Part shown: positions 1-8,200 of the stretch, in pieces | How the letters are laid out: the number at the start of each line of letters is the position of its first letter | Position numbering within the stretch: position 1 is the stretch's first letter | NCBI GenBank assembly: GCA_037969585.1 | Contig: JBBKXR010000050.1 | Coordinates: forward strand, 1 to 35,104 | Length of the DNA: 35,104 bases | Direction: 5' to 3' | DNA from: JBBKXR01 sp037969585 | Lineage (GTDB): Bacteria > Verrucomicrobiota > Verrucomicrobiia > Verrucomicrobiales > DEV007 | Notes under the pieces: model-generated | What the model was told of the DNA's origin: nothing | What the model saw: the letters and a program-made list of their open reading frames with translations, nothing else | The model's database searches: none | Translations under genes and position numbers: made by a program

Positions 1-855
1 GTGCATGATCCGGCCGATGATGATGTGCATGGCGATCAGCCCGAGCCCGACCACCGCGCTGATGCGCCGATTGAGCAGCACTAGAAACGCCAGCAGCTCC
101 AGGTAGAACGCCGGCGCGATCAGCAGCTTAGCCCAGAACGGGTGCTCGATGACGAAGTCGATCATGCCGCGATTCACCGCAGCGGCCGGCATGATCAATT
201 CGTCGTAGTATTTCTGCATGTGGTTCTTCTCGAACTGCACCGCGATATTCGGCAATTGCTGAATCCATCGCCAGCCGGGGAACCATCCGCCGCCCGAATT
301 CACCCACTTGCTGATCGCCGACACCAAGTAGGCCGCCGCGATCATCTGCTGGGAGAAAAACACCGCGCCTTTCGCCTCGCTCCAAACGCGTTCATCGGTG
401 CGCTTCGAGCCGATCCGCCAAGTCTGCCAGACAAACCATACAAACTGACCCAGCAAAACGAACCCTACGATCTGCGTCGCATGATGTGTGCCCGCCGGCG
501 ACGCAAAGATCGACCCAACTGCCGAATGTATAAGCAGCAGACCTCCGGTCGCCACCAGCATCCACTTACCGAAGGCGAAGAGCACGAGCAGCAGCGCCAT
601 CACTCCCGCAACAATCCACGTCGCCGTGTCGTTTACCAGCCACGAAAAATCCATCAGCCCGGCCAGACCGTTCGGCTGCTTGCTGTCGATCACATCGGGG
701 ATGTCGATCAGCCGAACATCGAACGTATGCCAGGTCGCCAGCCAGATCAGAGGCAGCATGCCGAGGCGCATCACCGTCCACTCCCAACTCGCGAACTCAA
801 CGCGACCGAACCGGTCCTCAAACAACGAACGAAGGCAGCGGGTCAGTTTATTCAC
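1..855 (-). CDS. HTTM-type membrane protein (copy A), 3' end beyond window
   Basis: This is an open frame of 285 codons running off the left edge, starting at a GTG at 855-853. It encodes several hydrophobic segments. It aligns by eye with the HTTM-type protein at 2128-3261: both have DRFG...E...MRL near the N-terminus, SQ-x-M, a K-x-x-NS-x-G-x-WF stretch, a YY pair, EHP, then LE-x-x-AFL-x-L-x-NR. HTTM proteins are related to the membrane part of vitamin K-dependent gamma-carboxylase; their bacterial function is mostly unknown. The start overlaps the stop of the upstream gene (GTGA at 855-852), so the two are probably translationally coupled. The C-terminal part is not in the window. The family call rests on resemblance to copy B and general layout, so it is moderately sure. 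Confidence 0.72.
   Translation of the reverse strand, partial: MNKLTRCLRSLFEDRFGRVEFASWEWTVMRLGMLPLIWLATWHTFDVRLIDIPDVIDSKQPNGLAGLMDFSWLVNDTATWIVAGVMALLLVLFAFGKWMLVATGGLLLIHSAVGSIFASPAGTHHATQIVGFVLLGQFVWFVWQTWRIGSKRTDERVWSEAKGAVFFSQQMIAAAYLVSAISKWVNSGGGWFPGWRWIQQLPNIAVQFEKNHMQKYYDELIMPAAAVNRGMIDFVIEHPFWAKLLIAPAFYLELLAFLVLLNRRISAVVGLGLIAMHIIIGRIMH
852..855 (-). promoter_or_regulatory. GTGA stop/start overlap, translational coupling
   Basis: On the minus strand the bases GTGA hold both the GTG start of the HTTM gene (copy A) and the TGA stop of the FPMYS gene. Overlaps of this type usually reflect termination-reinitiation and fix the ratio of the two products. It also decides the start of the HTTM gene. 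Confidence 0.7.
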
Positions 856-1322
856 TGCCCACCTCCCGTCTTGCCACCATCCCAAGAACCGACCGAGGTT
901 TCGCGTTTTTGGAATCTGCCGTCCTCGAGAAAGACGCGGACTTCAAACAGCTGCAAGCCGCTCTTTTTCGCGCCTTCGATCTGATCTGGCGCTCGCTCCG
1001 GTAGCCACTCCGTGCGCAGCCACTTCATGGTCTCCGCACCCGCCTGGCGAAGCTTTGGCGCATCGAACTCGTAGCTACTGCCCCCGTACCTGTCCTCAAG
1101 CAAATTCAGCTCACGCCGGTAATGTTTTTTTAACTCCGAGGCGACGATCTGATAGCGCACGGTCGGCACCGGTTCACCATTCTTGTCGGCCAGGTAGACG
1201 TAATAAGTCCGGTCGTCGAATTTCGAATACATCGGAAAAGACGACAAAGGATACCACTCGCCGCTCGCATACGCAGCGGCGACGGTGACACAAAGAGGGA
1301 TAAAAAGGAGCCAGCGCTTCAT
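852..1322 (-). CDS. Small membrane-anchored protein with FPMYS motif (copy A)
   Basis: A protein of 156 residues with a hydrophobic N-terminal segment (about residues 4-19) that looks like a signal peptide or anchor, followed by YPLSSFPMYS and a charged soluble domain. I chose the ATG at 1322 over a GTG at 1343 because it puts the hydrophobic segment directly at the N-terminus. The motif and the following charged region recur in the protein at 1483-2001, so the two are paralogues. Its stop overlaps the GTG of the downstream HTTM gene by four bases (GTGA), which argues that both products act together at the membrane. I do not recognise a named family or a function. Confidence 0.75.
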   Translation of the reverse strand: MKRWLLFIPLCVTVAAAYASGEWYPLSSFPMYSKFDDRTYYVYLADKNGEPVPTVRYQIVASELKKHYRRELNLLEDRYGGSSYEFDAPKLRQAGAETMKWLRTEWLPERAPDQIEGAKKSGLQLFEVRVFLEDGRFQKRETSVGSWDGGKTGGGQ

Positions 1323-1383
1323 GTATCGGCAATACGCGGCCACCCTGACTCAGTGTTGCATTTTACTCCACCGATATTTGCAC

Positions 1384-1403
1384 CGATGACAGTAATGTCA
1401 TCG
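1384..1403. promoter_or_regulatory. Perfect palindrome, candidate operator between divergent modules
   Basis: The arms CGATGACA and TGTCATCG are perfect reverse complements separated by GTAA. The site lies near the middle of the 160-bp spacer between the two divergently transcribed FPMYS/HTTM modules (starts at 1322 minus and 1483 plus). A symmetric 8+4+8 site here is what a dimeric repressor or activator controlling both modules would need. No regulator gene is adjacent, so the binding protein is unknown. Confidence 0.5.
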
Positions 1404-1482
1404 CTAATCACTTGCGCGACGACACCGCCTTGCCTTTGATAGATCCAGCGCCAATATTGCATCGCCTCGTAAAGCCTCCCGT

Positions 1483-2001
1483 ATGGACACCTTCTCCGCC
1501 ATCATCGGCATCGCATCACTCGCCGCATGGATCTGGACCAAGCACCCATTTTTCTGTTTGCCGCTGCTGGTCGCCGGATCGCTGCTTCTCGAAGATGATG
1601 CCTACCCGTTTTCGCACTTCCCGATGTATTCAGATCCGGACGAGAGCGAGAACTACCTCTACCTCGCCAAACCGGACAGCGATGGTGACGGAGAACCCGA
1701 CGCGCTTGCGGCGCGCACTTTGACCGGAATGACCGCGCCGAAGATCAAGAAAATGTACAAGCGTTATCTTAAGGATCACGCTTCTGAGCTCGGCAAAAAA
1801 GACACCGAACTCACAGCAGCTGAACGTGCCGAGATTGGTCGAGAGATTCTCGCTTACTATCGAGAGCAAGGAGAAGCGCGCGGATCCGAAATGCCCGAAG
1901 AATTACTTCTGATGGAGGTCTGGATCGAAGCCGACAAAACCGGCAAGGGCGGCTTCACCGAGACCACCACACTGATCGCCCGGCAAAAATCCAACGATTG
2001 A
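1483..2001 (+). CDS. Small membrane-anchored protein with FPMYS motif (copy B)
   Basis: A protein of 172 residues. The first 40 residues hold one or two hydrophobic segments, followed at about residues 41-50 by YPFSHFPMYS and then a charged, probably extracytoplasmic domain of about 120 residues. The motif, its position just after the membrane segment and the following Y-L-A and K-x-x-Y-x-x-x-L patterns match the minus-strand protein at 852-1322, so this is a diverged paralogue. It is followed after 126 bp by an HTTM gene, repeating the order of the opposite module. No clear ribosome-binding site is seen before the ATG. The function is unknown; by position it is likely a partner of the HTTM protein. 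Confidence 0.75.
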   Translation: MDTFSAIIGIASLAAWIWTKHPFFCLPLLVAGSLLLEDDAYPFSHFPMYSDPDESENYLYLAKPDSDGDGEPDALAARTLTGMTAPKIKKMYKRYLKDHASELGKKDTELTAAERAEIGREILAYYREQGEARGSEMPEELLLMEVWIEADKTGKGGFTETTTLIARQKSND

Positions 2002-2127
2002 GATTTTCGACGGGATTGACAAGAACGCCAGGATCTTGACCCACAAATGGACGACTGGACTGCCAGCACTGCACACTCAGTCGACGAGATTCCAGCTCTT
2101 TGCTCCCAACTCATTATTTCTTAAAAA

Positions 2128-3261
2128 ATGTCCCATTTTTTCCGCCACAAATTGCGCCCGCTAATCCGCCACCTGAGCGATCGCTTCGGCCTGCAGCGCT
2201 TTCATCGCTTCGAGGTCGCGATCATGCGCCTGCTGTTTGCTGTGGTGATTTTCCAAAGCCTGCCACTCGGCGCTCCCTGGTCGAGTTGGACTCAGGTGCA
2301 GTTGGAAAAAATCGCGCCGGGCAAACTTTCTGGAATCCTCGCCGACGCGGACAAGGACAACATCCTGCGTCCGCCCCTGCTGCCGATCTCGCAGATGCTG
2401 CCGAACTCCGAGGCAAAACTGAACTACCACGAGCAGACTAAAGCCAACGGTGCGGCGCACCTCGTCGACCTGACGTTTTTCTCGAACGAACGATTTATCA
2501 ATGCGCTGCCGTGGATCGTTCTGCCCTGCCTACTGCTCTACATTTCCGGCTTTGGATTGCCGGTTGTGCTGCCCATCCTACTGATCATTCAAATAGGCGC
2601 ACGAACGCTCTACAACTCACAGGGTTACATCCATCACGGCTTTCAGATGGTCAGTCTGGTACTGATGGTGCAAACCGGTGTCGTGCTCTGGCATTGCTTC
2701 AAAAACTGGCGCGAAGCTTTCGGCATACGCCGCGCCAAAGCCGCCCCCGGTGGCTACACTTTTTGGGACAGCCTGGTGCGCTACTCACAGTATATGGTCA
2801 TCGGCTGTTATGTCATTGCCGGCGTTATCAAGCCAATCAACTCCGACGGCGAATGGTTCAAAAACAGCCACCTGATCGGTATCCAACTGGTCAAAACCGA
2901 TCGACAGAATTACTACAGCGACCTCAGTCCCGAGTTCGGCAAAGATCCCGTGCCCTACGCCGGTGAAATGTTTGAACACCCCAATCTAACCCGTCTGTTC
3001 ATGGGCTGCGGTGTGCTGCTCGAAATCTTCGCCTTCCTCGCCCTGTACAATCGCCTGACCGCACTGATCATGGGACTTAGCTTTATCCTGTTCCACTACT
3101 TCAACGAATTCCTCATGCACCTGTATTTCTTCAACAACGAGAAACTGGTGTGGATCTTCCTGATCAATCTCCCCTTCTGGATCTGGAGCCTGTGTACGAT
3201 CCGCCGCAAAGGCCAGGATCTGGTGCCGGTCGGTGAAGTGTTGGTTGAGGGGGCGAGTTAG
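2128..3261 (+). CDS. HTTM-type polytopic membrane protein (copy B)
   Basis: A protein of 377 residues with many hydrophobic stretches (about residues 33-52, 125-165, 175-193, 222-240, 285-345 and 350-362), so an integral inner-membrane protein. Conserved blocks shared with copy A include the N-terminal DRFG...MRL, the S-Q-x-M region near residue 218, the NSDGEWF block, a YY pair and EHPNLTR, then LEIFAFLALYNR. This organisation fits the HTTM family, named for its relation to vitamin K-dependent gamma-carboxylase; catalytic activity cannot be claimed from the sequence. The ATG follows TTAAAAA with no Shine-Dalgarno sequence. It lies downstream of its FPMYS partner on the same strand and is probably cotranscribed. 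Confidence 0.75.
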   Translation: MSHFFRHKLRPLIRHLSDRFGLQRFHRFEVAIMRLLFAVVIFQSLPLGAPWSSWTQVQLEKIAPGKLSGILADADKDNILRPPLLPISQMLPNSEAKLNYHEQTKANGAAHLVDLTFFSNERFINALPWIVLPCLLLYISGFGLPVVLPILLIIQIGARTLYNSQGYIHHGFQMVSLVLMVQTGVVLWHCFKNWREAFGIRRAKAAPGGYTFWDSLVRYSQYMVIGCYVIAGVIKPINSDGEWFKNSHLIGIQLVKTDRQNYYSDLSPEFGKDPVPYAGEMFEHPNLTRLFMGCGVLLEIFAFLALYNRLTALIMGLSFILFHYFNEFLMHLYFFNNEKLVWIFLINLPFWIWSLCTIRRKGQDLVPVGEVLVEGAS

Positions 3262-3322
3262 CACCTTCGGTAGATCTGCCCTGCCACCGATTGGCGGGTT
3301 CCTCGATAAACCTTTGGACCAA

Positions 3323-3925
3323 ATGAAACGGCGGCGAATAATATTCACTCTTTTCGTCTCAACAGTTCTGCTCGGCGCCTGGATCGTCACTTTGGGGATC
3401 GCTGTCGACAATAGTGCGACCTATTATCCCGAGGGAGTTGCCGAAGTCGAAGACGTCACCTTCTTCTTCGATGTAGACAACAGAGAACGCACTGTAGGGA
3501 TTCCATACCTGTTCATGTATTCCTACGACCGGCTGCCTTACGATGTATCGATAAGGGCGACATCGCCCAACCTCCGTTTAAAGAGCATTCACATTCTGAC
3601 AGTGGACGTGAAATTTGCCAACTACACCCACTTTGTCACTACCGCTGTTGACGTCGGCGGACTGTTTTCACCCATCATAAGCAGGACCAGGTCTCGTAAC
3701 CTGAAAAGCGGTGAGATTTCATACTCTGACTCTCCCGCAACGAGGGTTCACGTTCATTTTCCAGAGCTACTCACGCGTCGCGAATCTGTAACTCTCCGAT
3801 TCGATTGCTTCCTGTTCTTTGAAGACGATACCAATGAAAAAGTGGTCTTTGAAATGGAGCTTCCTATTCGAGACAAGATGCGAACAGACTCTTTTCGAAG
3901 GCTTATCGGCTTAGGTAGCGTGTAA
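3323..3925 (+). CDS. Hypothetical single-pass membrane-anchored protein
   Basis: A protein of 200 residues starting at the ATG at 3323, with a basic KRRR followed by a hydrophobic segment at about residues 6-28 and then a domain rich in beta-type alternation (for example RVHVHF and VTLRFDCFLFF). This looks like an N-terminal anchor with an extracytoplasmic beta-sandwich-like domain. An upstream in-frame extension to 3233 overlaps the HTTM gene and places soluble residues before the anchor, so I rejected it. The coding sequence uses ATA, AGG and AGA codons more freely than its neighbours and looks less GC-rich, which could mean recent acquisition. I do not recognise a family; cotranscription with the HTTM module (61-bp gap) is possible. 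Confidence 0.65.
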   Translation: MKRRRIIFTLFVSTVLLGAWIVTLGIAVDNSATYYPEGVAEVEDVTFFFDVDNRERTVGIPYLFMYSYDRLPYDVSIRATSPNLRLKSIHILTVDVKFANYTHFVTTAVDVGGLFSPIISRTRSRNLKSGEISYSDSPATRVHVHFPELLTRRESVTLRFDCFLFFEDDTNEKVVFEMELPIRDKMRTDSFRRLIGLGSV

Positions 3926-3952
3926 CCTGTCGCGTCGCGACCGGTCTCGATA

Positions 3953-3975
3953 GCTGTGGGTTTTCAACCCACAGC
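3953..3975. terminator. Perfect 10-bp hairpin between convergent genes
   Basis: GCTGTGGGTT (3953-3962) and AACCCACAGC (3966-3975) are perfect complements around a three-base loop. The hairpin lies 28 bp after the stop at 3925 and before the convergent gene ending at 4131, so it could serve both strands. There is no clear T-run on the plus strand, so intrinsic termination is plausible but not shown. The rest of 3976-4130 shows no gene. Confidence 0.55.
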
Positions 3976-4130
3976 CATAACTATGAAGAAAGAACGTCAC
4001 ATAGCCCCTTCTCTAAATGAACACAGGGGATATTTCCCGCCGAAGCAGATCGGTCCCTACGGGACGGCTCAATGATCGAGCATAAAGATCGGTACGGTCG
4101 TCGTCACTGCATACACGTTTCCAATCAATC

Positions 4131-5105
4131 TCACTCGCCCTTCTTATAATCCGCATATTTTCCCGCCACGTCAGCAGCCTTCGCATCACCATGGTGGAAG
4201 AAAAAGCGGTGCTTAAGCGCCAGATCTTTGCCCGGCTCGATGGTGTAGTCACCCTCGCCGACCTTGGCGCCGCTGCTTTTTTCAAACACGCCCTTGCCGA
4301 AACGATTCGCCGTCAGCAGACCGTAGGTGCGCGCGTGCCAGTGAGTCGGGTAGCGCAGGTTTGACGGGTGATCAAAAATTGCCACGCCGACCGTCTTGCC
4401 GCCGGCATCAGGGCCGTAGTAGTCACACCATTCGGCGCGCTTGCCCCAGGCGGCGACATTTTCCAAACCGTCGCTGTTGACGATCGTGCCCTTGCCCGTC
4501 TTGTCTTTGCGATCTTCGACCTTCATCGTCGCTGCAACGCGAATGCCCATGCCACCGTCTTTGTCGTCTTCAAAAGTCACCGGCACGTCCGCGGCGAACA
4601 GGTGGGTGTCGTAGTCCATCAGCACTTCGCCGTTCGGCAGCGGATGAAACGCCAAGCGCACTTTTTCGCGCATCAAGAGCTCACCATCTTTCAGCCATCG
4701 ATTCCAGAAAATCAGTTCGCCGGTTTCTCCAGATTCCATTTTCTCGACTTTCTCCAGCTCGATCGACGAAGTGTGTCCGTCAGGATTGTTGTCCGGCGAC
4801 CAGTAGCTGACGCCGTTGACTTTGCGATGCGAAAAGCGAATCGCACGGTGATGCGGATGATCCTGACTCTCGCCTTCCACCCCGTCTTTCATCGGGTAGT
4901 GGCGTGTGATGTTCTCTCCGTTCGGCCCGATCACCGGATACAGATACGGAACCTTCCAAGCTTTCATCTGCCACTCGGTGAACAGTTTTCCATCGATCTC
5001 AATGTGGAACCGATCATCGAGTTGAGTGATCTTGACCTCTGCACTGGCAAAAGCAGGTAGGCTCAGCGAGAACGCGGCGAAAAGCAGGTAGTGGAGTGAT
5101 TTCAT
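4131..5105 (-). CDS. Secreted PmoA-like (DUF6807) family protein
   Basis: A protein of 324 residues with a clear signal peptide (MKSLHYLLFAAFSLSLPAFASA). I chose the ATG at 5105 over an earlier in-frame start at 5183 because it places the signal at the N-terminus. The mature part contains the family-like blocks YPVIGPNGENITRHYPM, DHPHHRAIRFSH, SYWSP, then WCDYYGP, VAIFDHPSNLRYPTHWHART and a closing RFFFHHGD. These His-rich blocks are typical of the PmoA-like group often found in Verrucomicrobiota and Planctomycetota and commonly annotated as methane oxygenase PmoA on weak grounds. Nothing here supports methane oxidation. It is more likely a secreted carbohydrate-related protein, perhaps with a beta-sandwich fold. 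It is monocistronic and divergent from the large TPR gene. Confidence 0.8.
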   Translation of the reverse strand: MKSLHYLLFAAFSLSLPAFASAEVKITQLDDRFHIEIDGKLFTEWQMKAWKVPYLYPVIGPNGENITRHYPMKDGVEGESQDHPHHRAIRFSHRKVNGVSYWSPDNNPDGHTSSIELEKVEKMESGETGELIFWNRWLKDGELLMREKVRLAFHPLPNGEVLMDYDTHLFAADVPVTFEDDKDGGMGIRVAATMKVEDRKDKTGKGTIVNSDGLENVAAWGKRAEWCDYYGPDAGGKTVGVAIFDHPSNLRYPTHWHARTYGLLTANRFGKGVFEKSSGAKVGEGDYTIEPGKDLALKHRFFFHHGDAKAADVAGKYADYKKGE

Positions 5106-5256
5106 TGGATAAAAATAACAGCGCCGCAGCGCTCCCACACATCTACAGGCGCGGAGGCTCTCCTGCCTACCACTTTTCGACACGTCATGCCGCCAGTCGT
5201 AGCAAGGCGGGGCAATTTAGGATTGCCAAGATGTCAGGTCGAAGTCAGCTTCCGCA

Positions 5257-8200
5257 ATGGTTTGGTCAGGCGATACGCTGCTCAACGCAGAAGACGAACA
5301 ACGGGTTCACCAACTGATCGTTACCGGGCAGGTAACGAAAGCGTGGCAGTGGCTGCTGGACCGTGGCGATCCCGCTGAAGAAGACCGAGTCAAAAAGGCG
5401 TGGGCCGGTCGCAGCGGACGCACCATCGCTGCGCGCCTGCTCGGAATCATGGGTGACAGCCGACGCTCGGCGTGGTGGCATCAGCGAAATTTCCGAGATC
5501 ATCCTGATGATCCCAACGCTTGCTTTTATGCCAGCTACCAGATCCTTGGTCGCTTCGGCCCGTTACGCGCGTTGAGAATCGCGCGTCCGATTCTCGAGGC
5601 GCAAAACGACCCTCAGAACAACCCTGAATGCGCCGATCTGTGGACATTCATGAGCGAAGTCTACAATCGCTTCCGCGACTTCGACCGCTCCCGCGAATGC
5701 CTGGACCACGCCGAAAAACTACTCAGAGGCGACGACGCCTGGTTGGAAGTTTGCAAGGGCTACCTGCTGCTTAGTGAAGATCGTACTGACGAATGTCTGG
5801 AGCAAATCGAGGCTGCCCTGAAGCGCTATCCCGACTACCGTTCACTAATCACAATGGCGGCCGATCAATTGTGGTCGCACAACCGCGACGATGAAGCCTT
5901 CGCCTTGCTCGAAGGTGCCAAGCAGCGATCCTCAAACCCCGGTCACTCAGTTCAACTGGTCCGCTTCTACGACGAGACCGAGCAATTGGAAAAGGGTCTC
6001 GAAGAGCTGGATGATTACGAGAGCCGATCACTGCGCGCCGATAAAAAGGTCAAGAAGTGGATTGCCGGTTACCGAGCTTCGTTTCTTTATCAGCTCGGAC
6101 GCGGCGAAGAAATGCTGCCTTTCGCTAAAGCATCGAAGTACGGCTTTTACAAAAAAGTCGCCAAACGGGTTCGCAAAGGCCACTTCAAGACCGGCAAACG
6201 CGTCCGCCTCAACGTCCCCTTCGTTCGACAGTCGACCGCAACTTGCGCACCGGCCACGCTCACTGCGCTGAGTCATTTTTACGACCGTGACGTCGACCAT
6301 CTCGAACTGGCCGAAGAGATCTGCTACGACGGCACCACCGATCACGCACAGCGCTCATGGGCGGAGAAGGAGGGCTGGACGGTACGTGAATTCCGCGCTG
6401 ACTGGCCGACGACCATGGCCTTGATTGATCGAGGCATCCCTTTTGCTATCACCACGGTCGAAGCGACTTCCGCCCACCTTCAGGCAATCGTCGGCTACGA
6501 TTCCCGCGCCGGATCCTTAATCATTCGCGACCCCGGTGATCGCCACTACAGCGAGTATCGGCAGAAAGCATTTTTCAAAGACTACGCCCACAGTGGTCCG
6601 CTGGCGATGTTGATGATTCCGCCCGACCAGCAAGCCTCGATCGGCGATCTAGAACTGCCCGATCGTGAACTGTTCGACATCGTTCACCGACTCAATGATG
6701 CGCTCGAACACCATGATCGCAAACGCGCGGCTGCCTGTCACCAGGAGATTGTGGGCCTGGCACCGGAGCATCGCCTGAATGCCTACACCGCATTCATTCT
6801 CGCCGGCTACGACGACGATCAACGCACCGCTCTCGATGCATTGGAGCGCCTGACCGTTCAGTTTCCCAAGGCAGAACGTTTTCGCTACTATCATTTCTGC
6901 CGGCGCCGAAATTTCGTCACCCGTGAAGAACAGGAAAAGTTTTTGCGAAAACGCGTTGGCGGCAAAAAGATCTTCACTCTCTACCTCAAGGAGCTCGCCG
7001 ACCTGCTAGCCGACGACGCGCGCGAACTCGAGGAAGCCAGCTACTACTACCGACGCGCGCTACGCTATCGCAGTGGCGATGCCGCCGTGCTATTTGGGCA
7101 CGCCGGCGTGCTGTGGGACATGCGTCGGTTCGAGGAAGCCACTGAGCTGTATCGTTTCGCTGCCTGCATGTCGGATCGCTCCGAAGGCTACTCGATGTCG
7201 TATTTCAAAGCCTGCCGATGGATCCGTCAAACCGATGCCGGGCTCGATATGCTGCGCAGTCGCTACGAAAAGTATGGCCACAAATCGAGTGGACCGGCGA
7301 TCAGCCTGTGTCAGGCGCTGCGCATTCTCGATCACGACCAGGAGGTCTTCCCCCTCATCGAAGAGGCGCTGAAAAAACTCAAGGAAGACGAGGGTGAACT
7401 GCAGCACTTCGCCGCCAACCAGTTCGCCTTATTCGGTAAAGCCGACCGTGCCCGCGAACTGCTCGCCCAAAGTGGCAATAAAATCAGCGAGAGCCAGAAG
7501 CTTGAATTGCAGGCCAAGATCGAAGGCTATCAACTCAATCACGAGGCAGCTCTCGCCGAATGGCGAAAGCTGCTGGAGATCTCGCCCTTGCGCGTCGATG
7601 CCCATCGCTCCGTCGCCAGCCTGCTCAGCAAGCTCCATGACGACGAGAAAGCGATCCAGCATCTCGAGAAGGCATGTGCTGAATTCTCCCACCATGTGCC
7701 GCTGCACGAGTTGCTCGTTGCCTGGCTGCGTGATGAAGCGCCCGGTCGCGCTGAGAAAACGCTCCGTCACCTAATCAAAACTCAGCCAGCGAACGCCTGG
7801 GCGTGGCGCGAACTGGCACTCGATCTCAACGACCAAAATCGCGCCGAAGATGCGATCGAAGCCGCCCGGCAATCGATCGAACTGCAACCTCAGTCTACGT
7901 GGTCGCACAGCACACTCGGTCTCGCATTCGAGCAAAAGCGCGACTTCGAATCGGCAGCGCAAGCCTACCGGGAAGCCCTCAAGTTCGATGTCGAAAATCA
8001 TCCTGCGATGTACGGACTGGTTCGCGTCAGCCCTGATTCAGAAACAAAACGCGAAGCGCTGCGCTATATCGAAGCCGAACTCTCGGAACAGGTCCTGTTT
8101 GGCGAGACCCTGCACGCCTTTCGCAAAACTGCCTGGTCGGTGGTCGAACCTGACGAACTACTCGAAGCGCTGCGTCGCGCGCATGAGGCACGCACCGATC

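Noticed and set aside
142..984. Long plus-strand open frame over the left end (280 residues)
   Set aside because: Antisense to the HTTM copy A and FPMYS copy A genes; its product is Arg/His/Pro-rich with no domain, as expected for a shadow of a GC-rich gene.
4131..5105. Methane monooxygenase subunit (PmoA)
   Set aside because: The name of the PmoA-like family is historical; this protein has a cleavable signal and no membrane helices or copper-site pattern of particulate methane monooxygenase.
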